64,000 nucleotides of DNA from Gaiellasilicea sp963761905 (GTDB lineage: Bacteria; Actinomycetota; Thermoleophilia; Gaiellales; Gaiellaceae): the NCBI GenBank assembly GCA_963761905.1, contig CAVXIQ010000006.1:558001-622000 (forward strand). The letters are read 5' to 3'. Position numbers and translations under genes: made by a program. Of the stretch, positions 25,992-36,963 are shown one piece after another. The notes under the pieces were generated by a model. The model was given only the letters and a program-made list of their open reading frames with translations, was not told the DNA's origin and made no database searches. How positions within the stretch are numbered: the first letter of the stretch is position 1; each line of letters begins with the position of its first letter.

Positions 25992-26999
25992 TCAGATGCC
26001 CAGCCAACGTTTGCGTCTCGGCGGCTCCTCGATCTCCTCGCCGAGCGAGCGGGCGGCCTCGAGCAGATCGTCGGCGGTGAGCGTGATCACGTCGTCGCGG
26101 TCGAGCTCGGCGAGCTCGGAGCCTTCGACAGCCGCGAGCCGGAGCGCCTGGCGGTTCAGCGCCTGCTCGAAGATCGTGCGGGCGAAGCGTGCGTTGCCGA
26201 AGCCCTCGCCGCGGCTCGCGCGGGCGAAGATCCGTTCGAGGGCTTCCTCCGCGCCCGGCCCGAGCTCGTACTCCGCGTCGGCCGCCAGCTTGCGCGTGAT
26301 CGCGAGCAAATCGCCGTTCGAGTAGTCCGGGAACGTCAGCTCGCGCGCGAAGCGCGAGCGCAAACCCGGATTGGAGTCGAGGAAGCCGCGCATCAGTCGC
26401 GGGTAGCCGGCCACGATCACGACGAGGCGGTGACGGTAGTCCTCCATCCGCTTCAGCAGCGTCTCGACCGCCTCCGCGCCGAAGTCGTTCCGGCTGTCGC
26501 CCTCGCCCGGCGTGAGCGCGTAGGCCTCGTCGACGAAGAGCACACCATCGAGCGCCCGGCGGATGGCGCGGTCCGTCTTGATCGCCGTCTGACCGACGTA
26601 CTGGCCGACGAGCGACGCGCGGTCGACCTCGACGAGGTGACCCTTCGCGAGCAGTCCCATCGAGCCGTACATCTCCCCGAGCAGGCGTGCGACGGTTGTC
26701 TTGCCGGTTCCCGGGTTGCCGAGGAAGACGAGATGCTGGCTCGTCGCGACCTCGGGCAGGCCGTGCTCGAGCCGCCGTGCCTGCACCTGGAGGAAGGCGA
26801 CGAGCGCACGGACCTGCTCCTTCACGGTCTCGAGCCCGACGAGCGCGTCGAGCTCTGCCTGAAGCTCGGCGAGCGGCCTGGCCTCGGCTCGGGAGCCGAA
26901 CCTGTCGGAGAGGATCGCCTCCACGTCCGGGCCGGCCGTGCGGCGGAGCTGCTCCCTCACGATCCGTGCGCCGGCGCGAATGTCGTCGAGTGGGTTCAC
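25992..26999 (-). CDS. AAA+ ATPase of CbxX/CfxQ (SpoVK-like) type
   Basis: A 335-residue AAA+ protein. A helical N-terminus precedes the ATPase core with Walker A (GNPGTGKTT), Walker B (VLFVDEAYAL), sensor-1 in VVIVAGYP and the arginine finger region GLRSRF, and then the small helical lid. The pore-loop segment LVGQYVGQTAIKT matches the CbxX/CfxQ group, which includes rubisco activases and SpoVK-like remodellers. No rubisco gene is present, so the client protein is unknown. It starts at ATG 26999 and is followed closely by the MmcQ-like gene. Confidence 0.9.
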   Translation of the reverse strand: MNPLDDIRAGARIVREQLRRTAGPDVEAILSDRFGSRAEARPLAELQAELDALVGLETVKEQVRALVAFLQVQARRLEHGLPEVATSQHLVFLGNPGTGKTTVARLLGEMYGSMGLLAKGHLVEVDRASLVGQYVGQTAIKTDRAIRRALDGVLFVDEAYALTPGEGDSRNDFGAEAVETLLKRMEDYRHRLVVIVAGYPRLMRGFLDSNPGLRSRFARELTFPDYSNGDLLAITRKLAADAEYELGPGAEEALERIFARASRGEGFGNARFARTIFEQALNRQALRLAAVEGSELAELDRDDVITLTADDLLEAARSLGEEIEEPPRRKRWLGI

Positions 27000-27026
27000 G
27001 CGCGCACGGTAGCGCCGGTCGGGCGG

Positions 27027-27344
27027 TCAGGCGTCCTCGCGAACCAGTCCGTTCCGGCGAGCGACGATGCGCGCGACCTCGCCGATCGCGGTCGCGACGA
27101 CAAGGAGCAGCGAGGCCCCGAGCCAGAAGATCATGAGCCCGCCGCCGATGCTCGCACCCTCGTCCGGCGCGACCTCGACGTCGAGCACGTAGTACGTCAT
27201 CCAGCCGATCGCGCCGAGGCCGGCGGCGGCTCCCGCCGCGCGCTGCCAGACCCGTGGCAGGAAGAGCGTGCCGAACTGGAGGAAGAGGACGAGCGGCGCG
27301 ACCGGAAGCGCCAGGTAGTCGAACCACGGGTCGGCGACGATCAT
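27027..27344 (-). CDS. Small integral membrane protein, unknown function
   Basis: A 105-residue protein with three hydrophobic helices (about residues 9-29, 35-53 and 68-90) and a basic C-terminus (RIVARRNGLVRE). It starts at ATG 27344, overlapping by ATGA the corrected end of the YceH gene, which supports both gene calls. There are no motifs that would suggest transport or catalysis. The family is not recognised. Confidence 0.65.
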   Translation of the reverse strand: MIVADPWFDYLALPVAPLVLFLQFGTLFLPRVWQRAAGAAAGLGAIGWMTYYVLDVEVAPDEGASIGGGLMIFWLGASLLLVVATAIGEVARIVARRNGLVREDA

Positions 27345-27944
27345 CGCTCGGCGAGCAGCCGCCGAAGCTCGGCCACCTGCTCCTCGAGCCGGGCGACGCG
27401 CTCCTCGAGCGGACTTTGTGTCGGAGCAACACTTTCTCGTTCGGCGCTCGGCCGCCTCCTCATCACCGCCGAGAAGTTGCGCGAAGCGATCCTGGCTCTG
27501 GCCGGGGCGACGGGGTAGTTGCGCGACGAGTTCGGCGTCGATCAGCGCCTCGAGCGCCTTCTGGACGTCCTCGAGCGACGCGTACGGGTAGAGCCGCTCC
27601 ACGCGCGACTTCAGCTCGCCCGGCGTCTGCGGACCGCGCAGCATCAGAACGGCGAGGAGCGCGATCTGCGACGGGACGCGTCCGAGTGCCTCGTCGAGCA
27701 GGTGCCGGTACTTGGCCGTGCGGCTGCCGGGGCCGGTTGCGAGCCGCACCCAGCCGCGGCGCGAGAGCTTCTCGAGCGCGGCGCGGACGGTCGGCTCGTC
27801 GTAGTCGACCACCGGCTCGCGGTTCGTCGCCTGGTTGCAGGCGAGCCGCAGCGAGTTCAGCGAGAGCGGGTAGACGTCCGGCGTCGTCCGCTGCTTCTCG
27901 ATCAGGCAGCCGAGGACGCGAATCTCGACCGCGTCGGCATCCAT
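27341..27944 (-). CDS. YceH / DUF480 family protein (frame break near 27443)
   Basis: A winged-helix-like protein of the DUF480 (YceH) family, about 200 residues after repair. The N-terminal part MDADAVEIRVLGCLIEKQRTTPD, divided by its conserved CLIEK and the following NSLRLACNQ and NREPVV, is diagnostic. After AQLLGGDEEAAER the frame leaves the family pattern. Dropping one base near 27442-27444 continues into an acidic coiled-coil (LEERVARLEEQVAELRRLL) that ends in a TGA overlapping the next ATG. That C-terminal coil is typical for the family. The role is unknown; in enterobacteria it affects surface traits. Confidence 0.85.
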
Positions 27945-27981
27945 CTCACTGGAGGCTAGCGCCGCATGCGAGACTGCGGCT

Positions 27982-28512
27982 GTGGTTCCCGAGGCTCCCC
28001 TCGAGCGCAGTGACGGCGGCCTCGTCCCCGGAGGCGAGGGCTGGTTCGTGTTGAACGCGAAGGAGGCGCGCTGGCTCGACGGCGACTTCGGCGCGTTCAC
28101 GCGCTTCGAGGGCGCGAAGGCGAAGTTCCCTCAGCTCGGGATCAACATCGGCGTCCTTCAGCCCGGCCAGCCGGCGTGCATGTACCACGGCGAGGACGAG
28201 CAGGAGGACTTCCTCGTCCTCCAGGGCGAGTGCCTGCTGCTGATCGAGGGCGAGGAGCGGGCGCTCCAGGCCTGGGACTTCGTCCACTGCCCGGCGTGGA
28301 CGGAGCACGTCTTCGTGGGCGCAGGAGACGGGCCGTGCGCGATCCTCGCGGTGGGAACGCGCGGGAACAAGGGAGTCATCTACCCCGAATCCGAGCTCGC
28401 ACAGCGCCACGGCGCGGGAGTCGCGACGTCGACGCCGGAGCCCGACGAGGCGTACGCCGGGTTCGCAGAAGACCTGCCGGTCCTGTATCAGGAGGGCTGG
28501 CTCCCCGGCTAG
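27982..28512 (+). CDS. Cupin-domain protein
   Basis: A 176-residue protein with a single conserved cupin barrel. The first motif is PGQPACMYHGEDEQEDFLVLQGE, split as a His plus Glu metal site, and the second is DFVHCPAWTEHVFVG with the final His. A metal such as Mn or Fe is expected. The C-terminal about 45 residues are outside the barrel. Possible roles include sugar isomerase-like, dioxygenase-like or regulatory functions; nothing narrows it. It starts at GTG 27982, 37 bases from the divergent YceH gene. Its TAG overlaps a TAG on the opposite strand (CTAG). Confidence 0.85.
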   Translation: MVPEAPLERSDGGLVPGGEGWFVLNAKEARWLDGDFGAFTRFEGAKAKFPQLGINIGVLQPGQPACMYHGEDEQEDFLVLQGECLLLIEGEERALQAWDFVHCPAWTEHVFVGAGDGPCAILAVGTRGNKGVIYPESELAQRHGAGVATSTPEPDEAYAGFAEDLPVLYQEGWLPG

Positions 28513-28548
28513 TCGAGCTCGAGGCCGTTCAGGCAGACCGTCGGACGC

Positions 28549-29937
28549 TCACCGAGCGGCGGGCACAGGATGGTTCGAGCGGATCACGTCGTGCGGGTCG
28601 AGCATCGCCTTGATCTGACGCAACCGGTGGTAGCACGTGCTCGAGAAGAGGGTCGTCGGCTTGCGCCGGGTCTCGGCGAAGTTCAGGTAGCTGTGCTCGG
28701 CTTCCCACGGCTCGAGCGCGCTCATGAGCTGCGAGACGAAGCCGTGCACCGCGGCGCCGAGCTCGGGGGTCGGCGCGATCCCGAGCGCGTACGTGATGTA
28801 CGGCGCCTCCCAGGCATCGATCGCGCCGTGGAGCGACGAGCGGCGCGCCACCGCCCCGCCGAGATGGCGGAGCTCGGCCGAGAGGATCGGGGTCCCGACG
28901 ACGCGCTCGACGAAGCCGTCGATCAACTCGTCGTCGACGTCGGAGAGCATGCCACCGTCGCCCACTCCCGGAGCCGGCCCTTCCGGATCCATGTGCAGGC
29001 GGCTCAGCTCGGCGATCGGCATCGGTGCGATCGTGTCCATCACCGGCCCGAGGCCACGCAGCGGCTCGAGCAGACGGTCGCCTTCGGAGTGCTCGCCCAG
29101 CCAGATCGCCTGGACGACGACGAACGATCGGCCGCGTACCGGCTCCGGGATCTCCGGGATCGGCGGGAACTGGAGGATCCGGCCGACCGACGTCATCTCG
29201 TCCGGCAGGTCGGTCGTCCAGGCGCGCCACGCCTTCAGGATCTCCGCGGCCCGCTCGACCGGGAACCAGAGGATCCCGGCGTAGACCTCGGCAATCGGGA
29301 AGAGGTTGAACTCGATCGAGGTCACGATCGCGAAGGAGCCGCCGCCGCCACGGAGCGCCCAGAAGAGGTCGGGCTCGTTGTCGCGATCGGTGCGGAAGCG
29401 CTCGCCCGAGGCCGTGACGCCCTCGATCGCCGTGACCTGGTTCGCGCCGATCCCGTACTTGCGCGAGAGCCACGAGAGCCCGCCGCCGAGCGTGTAGCCG
29501 ACGACGCCGACATCCGGGGAGGAGCCGGCGAGAGCAGCGAGGCCGTGCTCGGCGGCCGCCTCGACGACGTCGATCCAGAGCGCGCCGGCTTCGACGCGAG
29601 CGATTCGGGCCTGCGGGTCGATCTCGACGCCGCGCATCCGGGTGGTCTTGAGCAGGATCGTGCCCTCGAGGTCGCCGAGCGCCGCGGCGCCGTGCCCGGT
29701 GCCCTGAGGAGCGATCCGCAGCCCCTGCTCGTGCGCGAACGAGACCGTCGCGACCACGTCGACGGCTGACTCCGGCAGCACCACGGCAGCGGGCCGCTGG
29801 TCGACCGCCAGGTTCCACGCGCGTCGCGCCTCGTCCCAGCTCGGATCGTCGGGCCCGATCGCGTCGCCGTCCAGGTTCTCGCGCAGCGGCCGCAGATCCA
29901 ATCCGGCCGCGCGCGTCTCTCTCAGCTGCTCTGTCAT
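28549..29937 (-). CDS. FAD-binding oxidoreductase (PCMH/berberine-bridge type)
   Basis: A 462-residue flavoprotein of the vanillyl-alcohol-oxidase/PCMH superfamily. The FAD domain shows RIAPQGTGHGAAALG, with the His that usually anchors FAD covalently, ILLKTTRM, EAGALW and LGGGLSWLSRKYG; the position of the second covalent link (Cys) is not Cys here. The C-terminal BBE-like segment is HSYLNFAE to DPHDVIRSNHP. ATG 29937 has GGAGAT six bases upstream. The frame ends at 28549, but a one-base deletion at the GGG at 28561-28563 would extend it to a TAG at 28509-28511 sharing CTAG with the cupin stop; this possible twelfth insertion is uncertain. The substrate is unknown. Confidence 0.85.
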   Translation of the reverse strand: MTEQLRETRAAGLDLRPLRENLDGDAIGPDDPSWDEARRAWNLAVDQRPAAVVLPESAVDVVATVSFAHEQGLRIAPQGTGHGAAALGDLEGTILLKTTRMRGVEIDPQARIARVEAGALWIDVVEAAAEHGLAALAGSSPDVGVVGYTLGGGLSWLSRKYGIGANQVTAIEGVTASGERFRTDRDNEPDLFWALRGGGGSFAIVTSIEFNLFPIAEVYAGILWFPVERAAEILKAWRAWTTDLPDEMTSVGRILQFPPIPEIPEPVRGRSFVVVQAIWLGEHSEGDRLLEPLRGLGPVMDTIAPMPIAELSRLHMDPEGPAPGVGDGGMLSDVDDELIDGFVERVVGTPILSAELRHLGGAVARRSSLHGAIDAWEAPYITYALGIAPTPELGAAVHGFVSQLMSALEPWEAEHSYLNFAETRRKPTTLFSSTCYHRLRQIKAMLDPHDVIRSNHPVPAAR

Positions 29938-30058
29938 CTCGAAATCTCCACGTGTCGGGGGTCGAGGCAGATGGTGCTTCGACGGCACGGCTCCGCGCAT
30001 CGGCCGGGTGGTCGAAATCGCGTCCGCCTCGAGGACGATCCGACCCCCTCCGAGAGAA

Positions 30059-31466
30059 CTACGGCGCGCGGGCCGGCACGAGCGGCCGCAGCGGCTTGCT
30101 GACGATCGAGAGCGCCACGAGCGAGGCGACGAGCGCCGCGATCGCGCTCAGCGCGAAGGTCGTCGTGAACGCGGATTCCGCAGGCACGCCGCTGTCGCCG
30201 ATCGTCCGCGCGGTCAAGAGGGCGGCTCCGACCTGGCCTCCCACGACCGCCCCGATCATCCGGACGACGGTGTTCATCCCGGTCGCGACTCCCATCTCGG
30301 TCGCGTCCACGTTCTCGGCGATCAGCGCAACCATCGCGGCGAAGGCGAATCCGACGCCGATCCCGAGCGCGGTGCTGGCAGCGATCACCTGCCACGGCTC
30401 GTCGTTCGCTCGCGCCAGCGCGAGCGCGGCCGCGCTGACGATCAGCATGCCGCCTGCGAGCGGCCACTTGGAGCCGAACCGTCGCCCGATCAGCCCGGCG
30501 GCGGGGCCGGAGACGAGCATCGCGAGCGACGTCGGCAGCAGAAAGAGACCGGCCTGCGTCGCGCTCGCTCCGAAGCCGTAGCCGTTCGAGGTCGGAGTCT
30601 GGACGAACGTCGGGACGAGCACGAAGCAGCTGAAGAGCGCGAACCCGGAGACCATCGTCGCCGTGTTCGTCAGCAGCACGGGTCGATGCGCGAGCATCCG
30701 CATGTCCACCATCGGCGAGGCTCGAGCGCAGCTCGACGATCACCCAGAGCGCGAAGAGGACGGCCGATCCCGCCGCGAGCGCCAGGATCGCGGGCGACGC
30801 CCAGCCCCAGTTCTCGCCCTCGGTGAGCGCGAGCATCAGCGAGATCAAGCCACCCGCGAGCAGGAGCGCTCCCGGGAAGTCCACCCGCGAGGGCGAGCGC
30901 ACGGGCGACTCGGGGACGAAGCGACGGACGAGCAGGAGCGAGGCCGCCACCGGGATCGAGCCGAGGATGAAGAGCCAGCGCCAGGAGACGTGGTCGACGA
31001 TGAGGCCCGAGAGGACGATCCCGAGTCCGCCGCCGACGCCGAACACGGCCGAGAGCAGGCCGATCCCCACCTTCACCCGCTCCGGCGGGAACTCGTCCCG
31101 GATGATCGCGAAGCTGAGCGGGAAGAGCGCGCCGCCGGCGCCGGAGAGGATCCGGAAGCCGATCAGCGACCAGATGCTCCACGCCGCCGCGGCGCCGATG
31201 CACCCCGCGAGGAAGAGCCCGAGGCTGACGAGCAGCAGCCGCCCCTTGCCGTACTGGTCGCCGAGGCGGCCGAGAATAGGGGTCGTGACCGCGGCCGAGA
31301 CCAGGAAGCCCGTGAGCACCCAGGTCGCCCAGGCTGTGCTGGTGTCGAACTCCTCCTGGAACGTCGGCAGCGCGGGGAAGACCATCGTCTGCTGAAGCGA
31401 GAACGCGATGCCGGCGAGCGTCAGGATCCCGAGCGTGACGTTGTAATGCTGCCGCGCGGGCTCCAT
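30059..31466 (-). CDS. MFS transporter, DHA2-like drug efflux type (frame break near 30724)
   Basis: A multi-helix secondary transporter of about 468 residues after one base is removed. The N-terminal half has the MFS loop motif GRLGDQYGKGRLL, SLIGFRILSGAGGALFPLSFA split by the family SGxG turn, and GLIVDHVSWRWLFIL. The frame breaks after WVIVELR and resumes with VDMRMLAHRPVL through several more helices to LRPLVPARAP. The region fits 14-helix EmrB/QacA-like exporters. A proton-driven export role is inferred. Its ATG overlaps the TGA of the preceding small membrane gene. Confidence 0.85.
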
Positions 31467-31820
31467 CAGGCCGGCGGTGCGTTGTGCGAGCCGAGGGCCA
31501 GCGCGAAAGCGCGGAGGAGCTTGCCCACCGCGAAGGCGACAGCTGCGATCGGCGTCGCGTAGAAGAGCCCATAGAGCGCGGCGGCGGCGGCACTGTCGGC
31601 CGAATCGTTCTGGGCGATGTCATACGGCTCGATCGCGTAGTCGAGCCCAGCCCAAGGCGAAAGCAGCGAGTGCGAGCAGGATCGGCCACCACGTCGTCGT
31701 CGCCGCACCGAGCGCGAAGAAGAGGGGATAGACGAGCTGGAAGCCCCAGTCGGCGCCTGGCACGAGCGCCAGCAGGAGCGAGGCGACGATCGCTGCAGCC
31801 AATCCTCGCGCGACGAGCAT
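31466..31820 (-). CDS. Small membrane protein (frame break near 31647)
   Basis: A 117-residue protein once one base is removed from the CCC at 31646-31648 on the plus strand. It has helices in AAAIVASLLLALVPG, LVYPLFFALGAA, WPILLALAAFALG and, after the junction (GW-LDYAIEPYDIAQND), AALYGLFYATPIAAVAFAVG. The repair makes it end with TGA overlapping the MFS start, which supports it. No family is recognised. The tight coupling suggests a role linked to the transporter. Confidence 0.6.
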
Positions 31821-31826
31821 GCCGGG

Positions 31827-33497
<1,671 letters not shown>

Positions 33498-33527
33498 GTC
33501 GAGCCACGATAGCCATACGCTTCGGTG

Positions 33528-33974
33528 ATGCCCGACCTGACCTTCGACGACTTCGAGCCGGGCCAGGTCTACGACCTCGGCGAGCGCGAGGTCACCGAGG
33601 CGGAGATCGTCGAGTTCGCGCGCCGGTGGGATCCGCAGCCGTTCCACGTCGATCCCGACGCGGCGCGGGAGTCGAGCTTCGGCGGGCTGATCGCGAGCGG
33701 CTGGCATACGGGAGCCATGTGGATGAGGCTCTACGTCGACTCGCTGCTCGGCGGCGCGGCCAGCATGGGCTCGCCCGGGATCGAGGAGCTCCGCTGGCTC
33801 GCCCCGGTTCGGCCCGGCGACACGCTGAAGGGACGGCTGACGGTCCTCGAGACGACGCCGTCCGAGCGGCGGCCCGAGCGCGGCACGATCCGGATCCGCG
33901 GCGAGATGATCAACCAGGACGACGTCATCGTGATGTCGATGGTCTCGCGCGGACTCTTCGGTCGGCAGTCGTGA
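33528..33974 (+). CDS. MaoC-like acyl dehydratase
   Basis: A 148-residue hotdog-fold protein. The hydratase motif is DPQPFHVDPDAARES followed by GGLIASGWHT, with the catalytic Asp and His of (R)-specific enoyl-CoA hydratases. It would hydrate 2-enoyl-CoA or a related thioester. ATG 33528 is preceded by an in-frame GTG at 33525. The stop overlaps the methyltransferase start (GTGA). Confidence 0.9.
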   Translation: MPDLTFDDFEPGQVYDLGEREVTEAEIVEFARRWDPQPFHVDPDAARESSFGGLIASGWHTGAMWMRLYVDSLLGGAASMGSPGIEELRWLAPVRPGDTLKGRLTVLETTPSERRPERGTIRIRGEMINQDDVIVMSMVSRGLFGRQS

Positions 33975-34615
33975 CGGGCTGCTGCGCCCGGCACGGGCAG
34001 GAGCAGCTCTTCGGCGACCGTTTCGCGAAGCGGGCGGCGCGCCGGTACCGGCGCAAGGGGGCCGATGCCATGGCGCGGGCGCTCGCTCGCCGCGCGGCAG
34101 CGCGCGGGCTCGAAGGCGCAACCGTGTTGGAGGTCGGCGGCGGGATCGGCCAGGTCCTGCTCGAGCTGCTGAACGGCGGAGCGAGCGCAGGCGAGGTCGT
34201 CGAGCTCGTGCCGAGCTACGAGTCGCATGCGCGGACGCTCGCCGCCGAAGCGGGCCTCGGCGAGCGCGCGACCTTCCGGACCGCCGATCTCGTCGCCGAT
34301 CCCGCGGCGCGCCGCGAAGCCGACATCGTCGTCCTGAACAAGGTCGTCTGCTGCACGCCCGACGGCGTCGAGCTGGCCGGGATCGCGGCCTCGCTCGCGC
34401 GGCGAACGCTCGTGCTCAGCTTTCCGCGCGACGTCTGGTGGACTCGCTTCTTCCTGGCGGTGGGCAACGGCTTCATGCGGGCCCGGCGCCGGAGCTTCCG
34501 CGCGTTCGTCCACTCGCCCGAGGCGCTTCGGCGCGCCGCTGAGGAGCACGGCCTGACGCTTGCCTCCGAGCGCGACGGCCCGCTCTTCCGGATCGCCGCC
34601 TTCGAGCGCGCGTAA
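33971..34615 (+). CDS. SAM-dependent methyltransferase
   Basis: A class I methyltransferase of 214 residues. Motif I is VLEVGGGIGQVLLEL, an acidic residue closes the second strand (VVELVPSYE), and IVVLNKVVCC lies in the place of motif IV. The N-terminus has the cysteine-containing segment TGCCARHGQEQLF. The general layout resembles magnesium-protoporphyrin or small-molecule O-methyltransferases (RDVWWTRF, a long C-terminal helix), but the substrate is unknown. GTG 33971 overlaps the MaoC stop. Confidence 0.8.
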   Translation: MTGCCARHGQEQLFGDRFAKRAARRYRRKGADAMARALARRAAARGLEGATVLEVGGGIGQVLLELLNGGASAGEVVELVPSYESHARTLAAEAGLGERATFRTADLVADPAARREADIVVLNKVVCCTPDGVELAGIAASLARRTLVLSFPRDVWWTRFFLAVGNGFMRARRRSFRAFVHSPEALRRAAEEHGLTLASERDGPLFRIAAFERA

Positions 34616-34625
34616 CCTTCGTCAC

Positions 34626-35240
34626 GTGTCAGAGCTCGGACTCTTTCCGCTCGGAATCGTGCTCCTGCCGACCGAGCAGATCCCGCTCCACATCTTCGAG
34701 GATCGCTACCAGGAGCTGATCGGCGAGTGCCTCGCGGACGAGCGGGAGTTCGGCCTGATCTACGCAGACGACGACGGCCTCCGTGAGGTCGGGACGCGGG
34801 CGGCAGTGACCGAGGTTCTCGATCGTTTCGACGACGGACGCATGAACGTGGTCGTCGAAGGCCGGGAGCGCTTCCGGTTGCTCGAGCTGACGGGCGGCCG
34901 AAGCTTCCAGACCGGCCTCGTCGAGCCGCTCGACGAGATCGACGATCCGGCCGAGAACGCGGATGCCGAGCGTGCGCTCGAGCTCTTCCGCAAGCTCGTC
35001 GAGCTGACCGGCGCCGAGGTCGAGGAGCCGGCTGCCGGCGGCGAGCAGCTCTCCTTCGAGCTGGCCGGCCGATTCGAGTTCGCGCCCGAGCTGAAGCAGC
35101 GGCTCCTCCAGATCACCTCCGAGCGGGAGCGCGTCAAGGTGCTCGCCGACCTGCTCGAGGGCGCGGCTCAGGCGGTCGAGCGCGAGCAGGAGATCGCCGG
35201 CCGCGCGGCCTCGAACGGCAAGGTCGATCCCCGAGGCTGA
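34626..35240 (+). CDS. Lon N-terminal (LON substrate-binding) domain protein
   Basis: A stand-alone LON substrate-binding domain of 204 residues, without the AAA or protease parts of Lon. It opens with LGLFPLGIVLLPTEQIPLHIFEDRY, broken by the conserved PLHIFE, then FGLIYAD, the FDDGRMNVVVEGRERFR segment, and a helical C-terminus. Such proteins may present substrates or act like cereblon-type adaptors; the function in bacteria is not settled. GTG 34626 is 10 bases after the methyltransferase stop. Confidence 0.88.
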   Translation: MSELGLFPLGIVLLPTEQIPLHIFEDRYQELIGECLADEREFGLIYADDDGLREVGTRAAVTEVLDRFDDGRMNVVVEGRERFRLLELTGGRSFQTGLVEPLDEIDDPAENADAERALELFRKLVELTGAEVEEPAAGGEQLSFELAGRFEFAPELKQRLLQITSERERVKVLADLLEGAAQAVEREQEIAGRAASNGKVDPRG

Positions 35241-35260
35241 GGACGCGGCTGAGGGAGGGC

Positions 35261-36535
35261 ATGGCGAACGCGGCCAGTACCATGGCCGACATGGCCGTCA
35301 CCGCCGCCGCGAAGCTCGATGCCGAGCGCCTGCGCGCCGACTTTCCCTACCTCGAGGAGCTCCAGAACGGCCTGCCGGTCGCCTTCCTCGACTCGGCGGC
35401 CTCGGCGCAGAAGCCGCGCCAGGTCCTCGAGGCGATGACCGAGCTGTACTCGCATTCCTACGCGAACGTCCACCGTGGCGTCTATCGACTCGCCGAGCGG
35501 GCGACCGACGCGTACGAGGGCGCGCGGCTGAAGGTGGCGGCGTTCGTGAACGCGCCGTCGGAGCGCGAGGTGATCTTCACACGGCAGGCAACGGAGGCGC
35601 TCAACCTCGTCGCCTACGCCTGGGGGCTCGACAACCTCGGCCCGGGCGATCTCGTCGTCGTCAGCGAGCTCGAGCACCACTCGAACTTCGTCCCGTGGCA
35701 GTACATCGCGGGCCGCACCGGCGCCGAGTTCAGGACGATCCCGATCGACGACAACGGCGAGCTGCAACTCGAGGCGCTCGACGGGCTCGCAGCGGCCGGG
35801 CAGGTCAAGGTCGTCGCGACCGGGCTCGTCTCGAACACGCTCGGCACGATCAATCCGGTCGAGAAGCTGACGGAGTGGGCGCACGAGCAGGGCGCGATCA
35901 TGGTCGTCGACGCCGCCCAAGCGGCGCCGCACCGCACGATCGACGTCCAGGCGCTCGGCTGCGACTTCCTCGCGATCTCGGCCCACAAGCTCTGCGGGCC
36001 GACCGGAGTCGGGGCGCTCTGGGGCCGCCGCGAGCTGCTCGAGAGGATGTCGCCGTTCAATCTCGGCGGCCACATGATCCGGACGGTCAGCGCAGAGGAG
36101 ACGACCTGGGGCGCGCTGCCGTACAAGTTCGAGGCGGGCACCGGGCCGATCGCGGAGGCCGTCGGCTTCGGGGCGGCAATCGACTACCTGAGCGCAATCG
36201 GGCTCGATTCGATCGAGCGGCACGAGCACGAGCTGACGGAGTACGCGCTCTCTCGGCTCTCCGAGCTCGACTGGGTCGAGACCTACGGACCGCCGGTCGA
36301 GCGCCGAGCCGGAATCGTCTCGTTCAACGTCGAGGGCGTCCACCCCCACGATGTCTGTCAGATCCTCGACTGGGAGGGCGTCGCGATCCGCGGCGGCCAC
36401 CACTGCACGCAGCCGCTGATGCACCGGCTCGGGGTGATCGCGACGAACCGCGCGAGCTTCTACCTCTACACCGTGCCCGAGGAGATCGACCGCCTCGTCG
36501 CCGGGCTCGAGAAGGTCAAGAAGAGCCTCGGTTGA
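35261..36535 (+). CDS. sufS: Cysteine desulfurase SufS
   Basis: A PLP enzyme (424 residues) that removes sulfur from cysteine for Fe-S assembly. The PLP-binding Lys is in ISAHKLCGPTG, with ELEHHSNFVPW and VDAAQAAPH lining the cofactor, and the active-site Cys is in IRGGHHCTQPLM, in the short loop of SufS-type enzymes. The start could be ATG 35261, 35282 or 35291; the last gives the most typical N-terminus. Its stop overlaps the SufU start. SufU is the usual sulfur acceptor of this desulfurase. Confidence 0.94.
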   Translation: MANAASTMADMAVTAAAKLDAERLRADFPYLEELQNGLPVAFLDSAASAQKPRQVLEAMTELYSHSYANVHRGVYRLAERATDAYEGARLKVAAFVNAPSEREVIFTRQATEALNLVAYAWGLDNLGPGDLVVVSELEHHSNFVPWQYIAGRTGAEFRTIPIDDNGELQLEALDGLAAAGQVKVVATGLVSNTLGTINPVEKLTEWAHEQGAIMVVDAAQAAPHRTIDVQALGCDFLAISAHKLCGPTGVGALWGRRELLERMSPFNLGGHMIRTVSAEETTWGALPYKFEAGTGPIAEAVGFGAAIDYLSAIGLDSIERHEHELTEYALSRLSELDWVETYGPPVERRAGIVSFNVEGVHPHDVCQILDWEGVAIRGGHHCTQPLMHRLGVIATNRASFYLYTVPEEIDRLVAGLEKVKKSLG

Positions 36536-36963
36536 GCTCGGAGTTCGACCAGCTCTATCGGGAAGTCATTCTCGACCACTACCGGAACCCGCGCGGGCAC
36601 GGGGTGCTCGAGCACCCCGATGCGGAGGCCGAAGGTCAGAACCCGCTCTGTGGCGACGAGATCTCGATCTCGCTCGCCTTCGACGGGGACACGATCGCGG
36701 ACGTCCGCTTCGAGGGGCGCGGCTGCGCGATCTCGCAGGCCGCGACGTCGATGCTCACCGAGCTCGTCGTCGGCCGCGACGCCGCGGAGGTGGCGCGCTT
36801 GCCGAAGGAGGAGCTGCTCGACGAGATCGGGATCCCACTCACGCCCGTCAGGCTCAAGTGCGCATTGCTCGGGCTCGGTGTCCTCAAGGTGGCGCTGAAC
36901 AAGGGGAAGGGGACGCCGCTGCCCGAGGAGTGGACGAGCAGCGACGACCTCAGCTTTCGTTGA
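36532..36963 (+). CDS. sufU: SufU, zinc-dependent sulfur transfer / scaffold protein
   Basis: A 143-residue IscU-like protein that accepts sulfur from SufS. The three cysteines NPLCGDEI, GCAISQA and LKCALLG, plus the Asp in CGDE, form the zinc site. The spacing between the second and third cysteines is long, with the SufU-specific insertion including LPKEELLDEIG, which separates SufU from IscU. TTG 36532 overlaps the sufS stop, so translation is coupled. Confidence 0.94.
   Translation: MSSEFDQLYREVILDHYRNPRGHGVLEHPDAEAEGQNPLCGDEISISLAFDGDTIADVRFEGRGCAISQAATSMLTELVVGRDAAEVARLPKEELLDEIGIPLTPVRLKCALLGLGVLKVALNKGKGTPLPEEWTSSDDLSFR

Noticed and set aside
24447..27518. A 1023-codon plus-strand open frame opposite the peroxidase, MmcQ and AAA genes
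   Set aside because: The minus strand encodes recognisable families throughout; the plus frame has low-complexity Arg/Glu/Val content.
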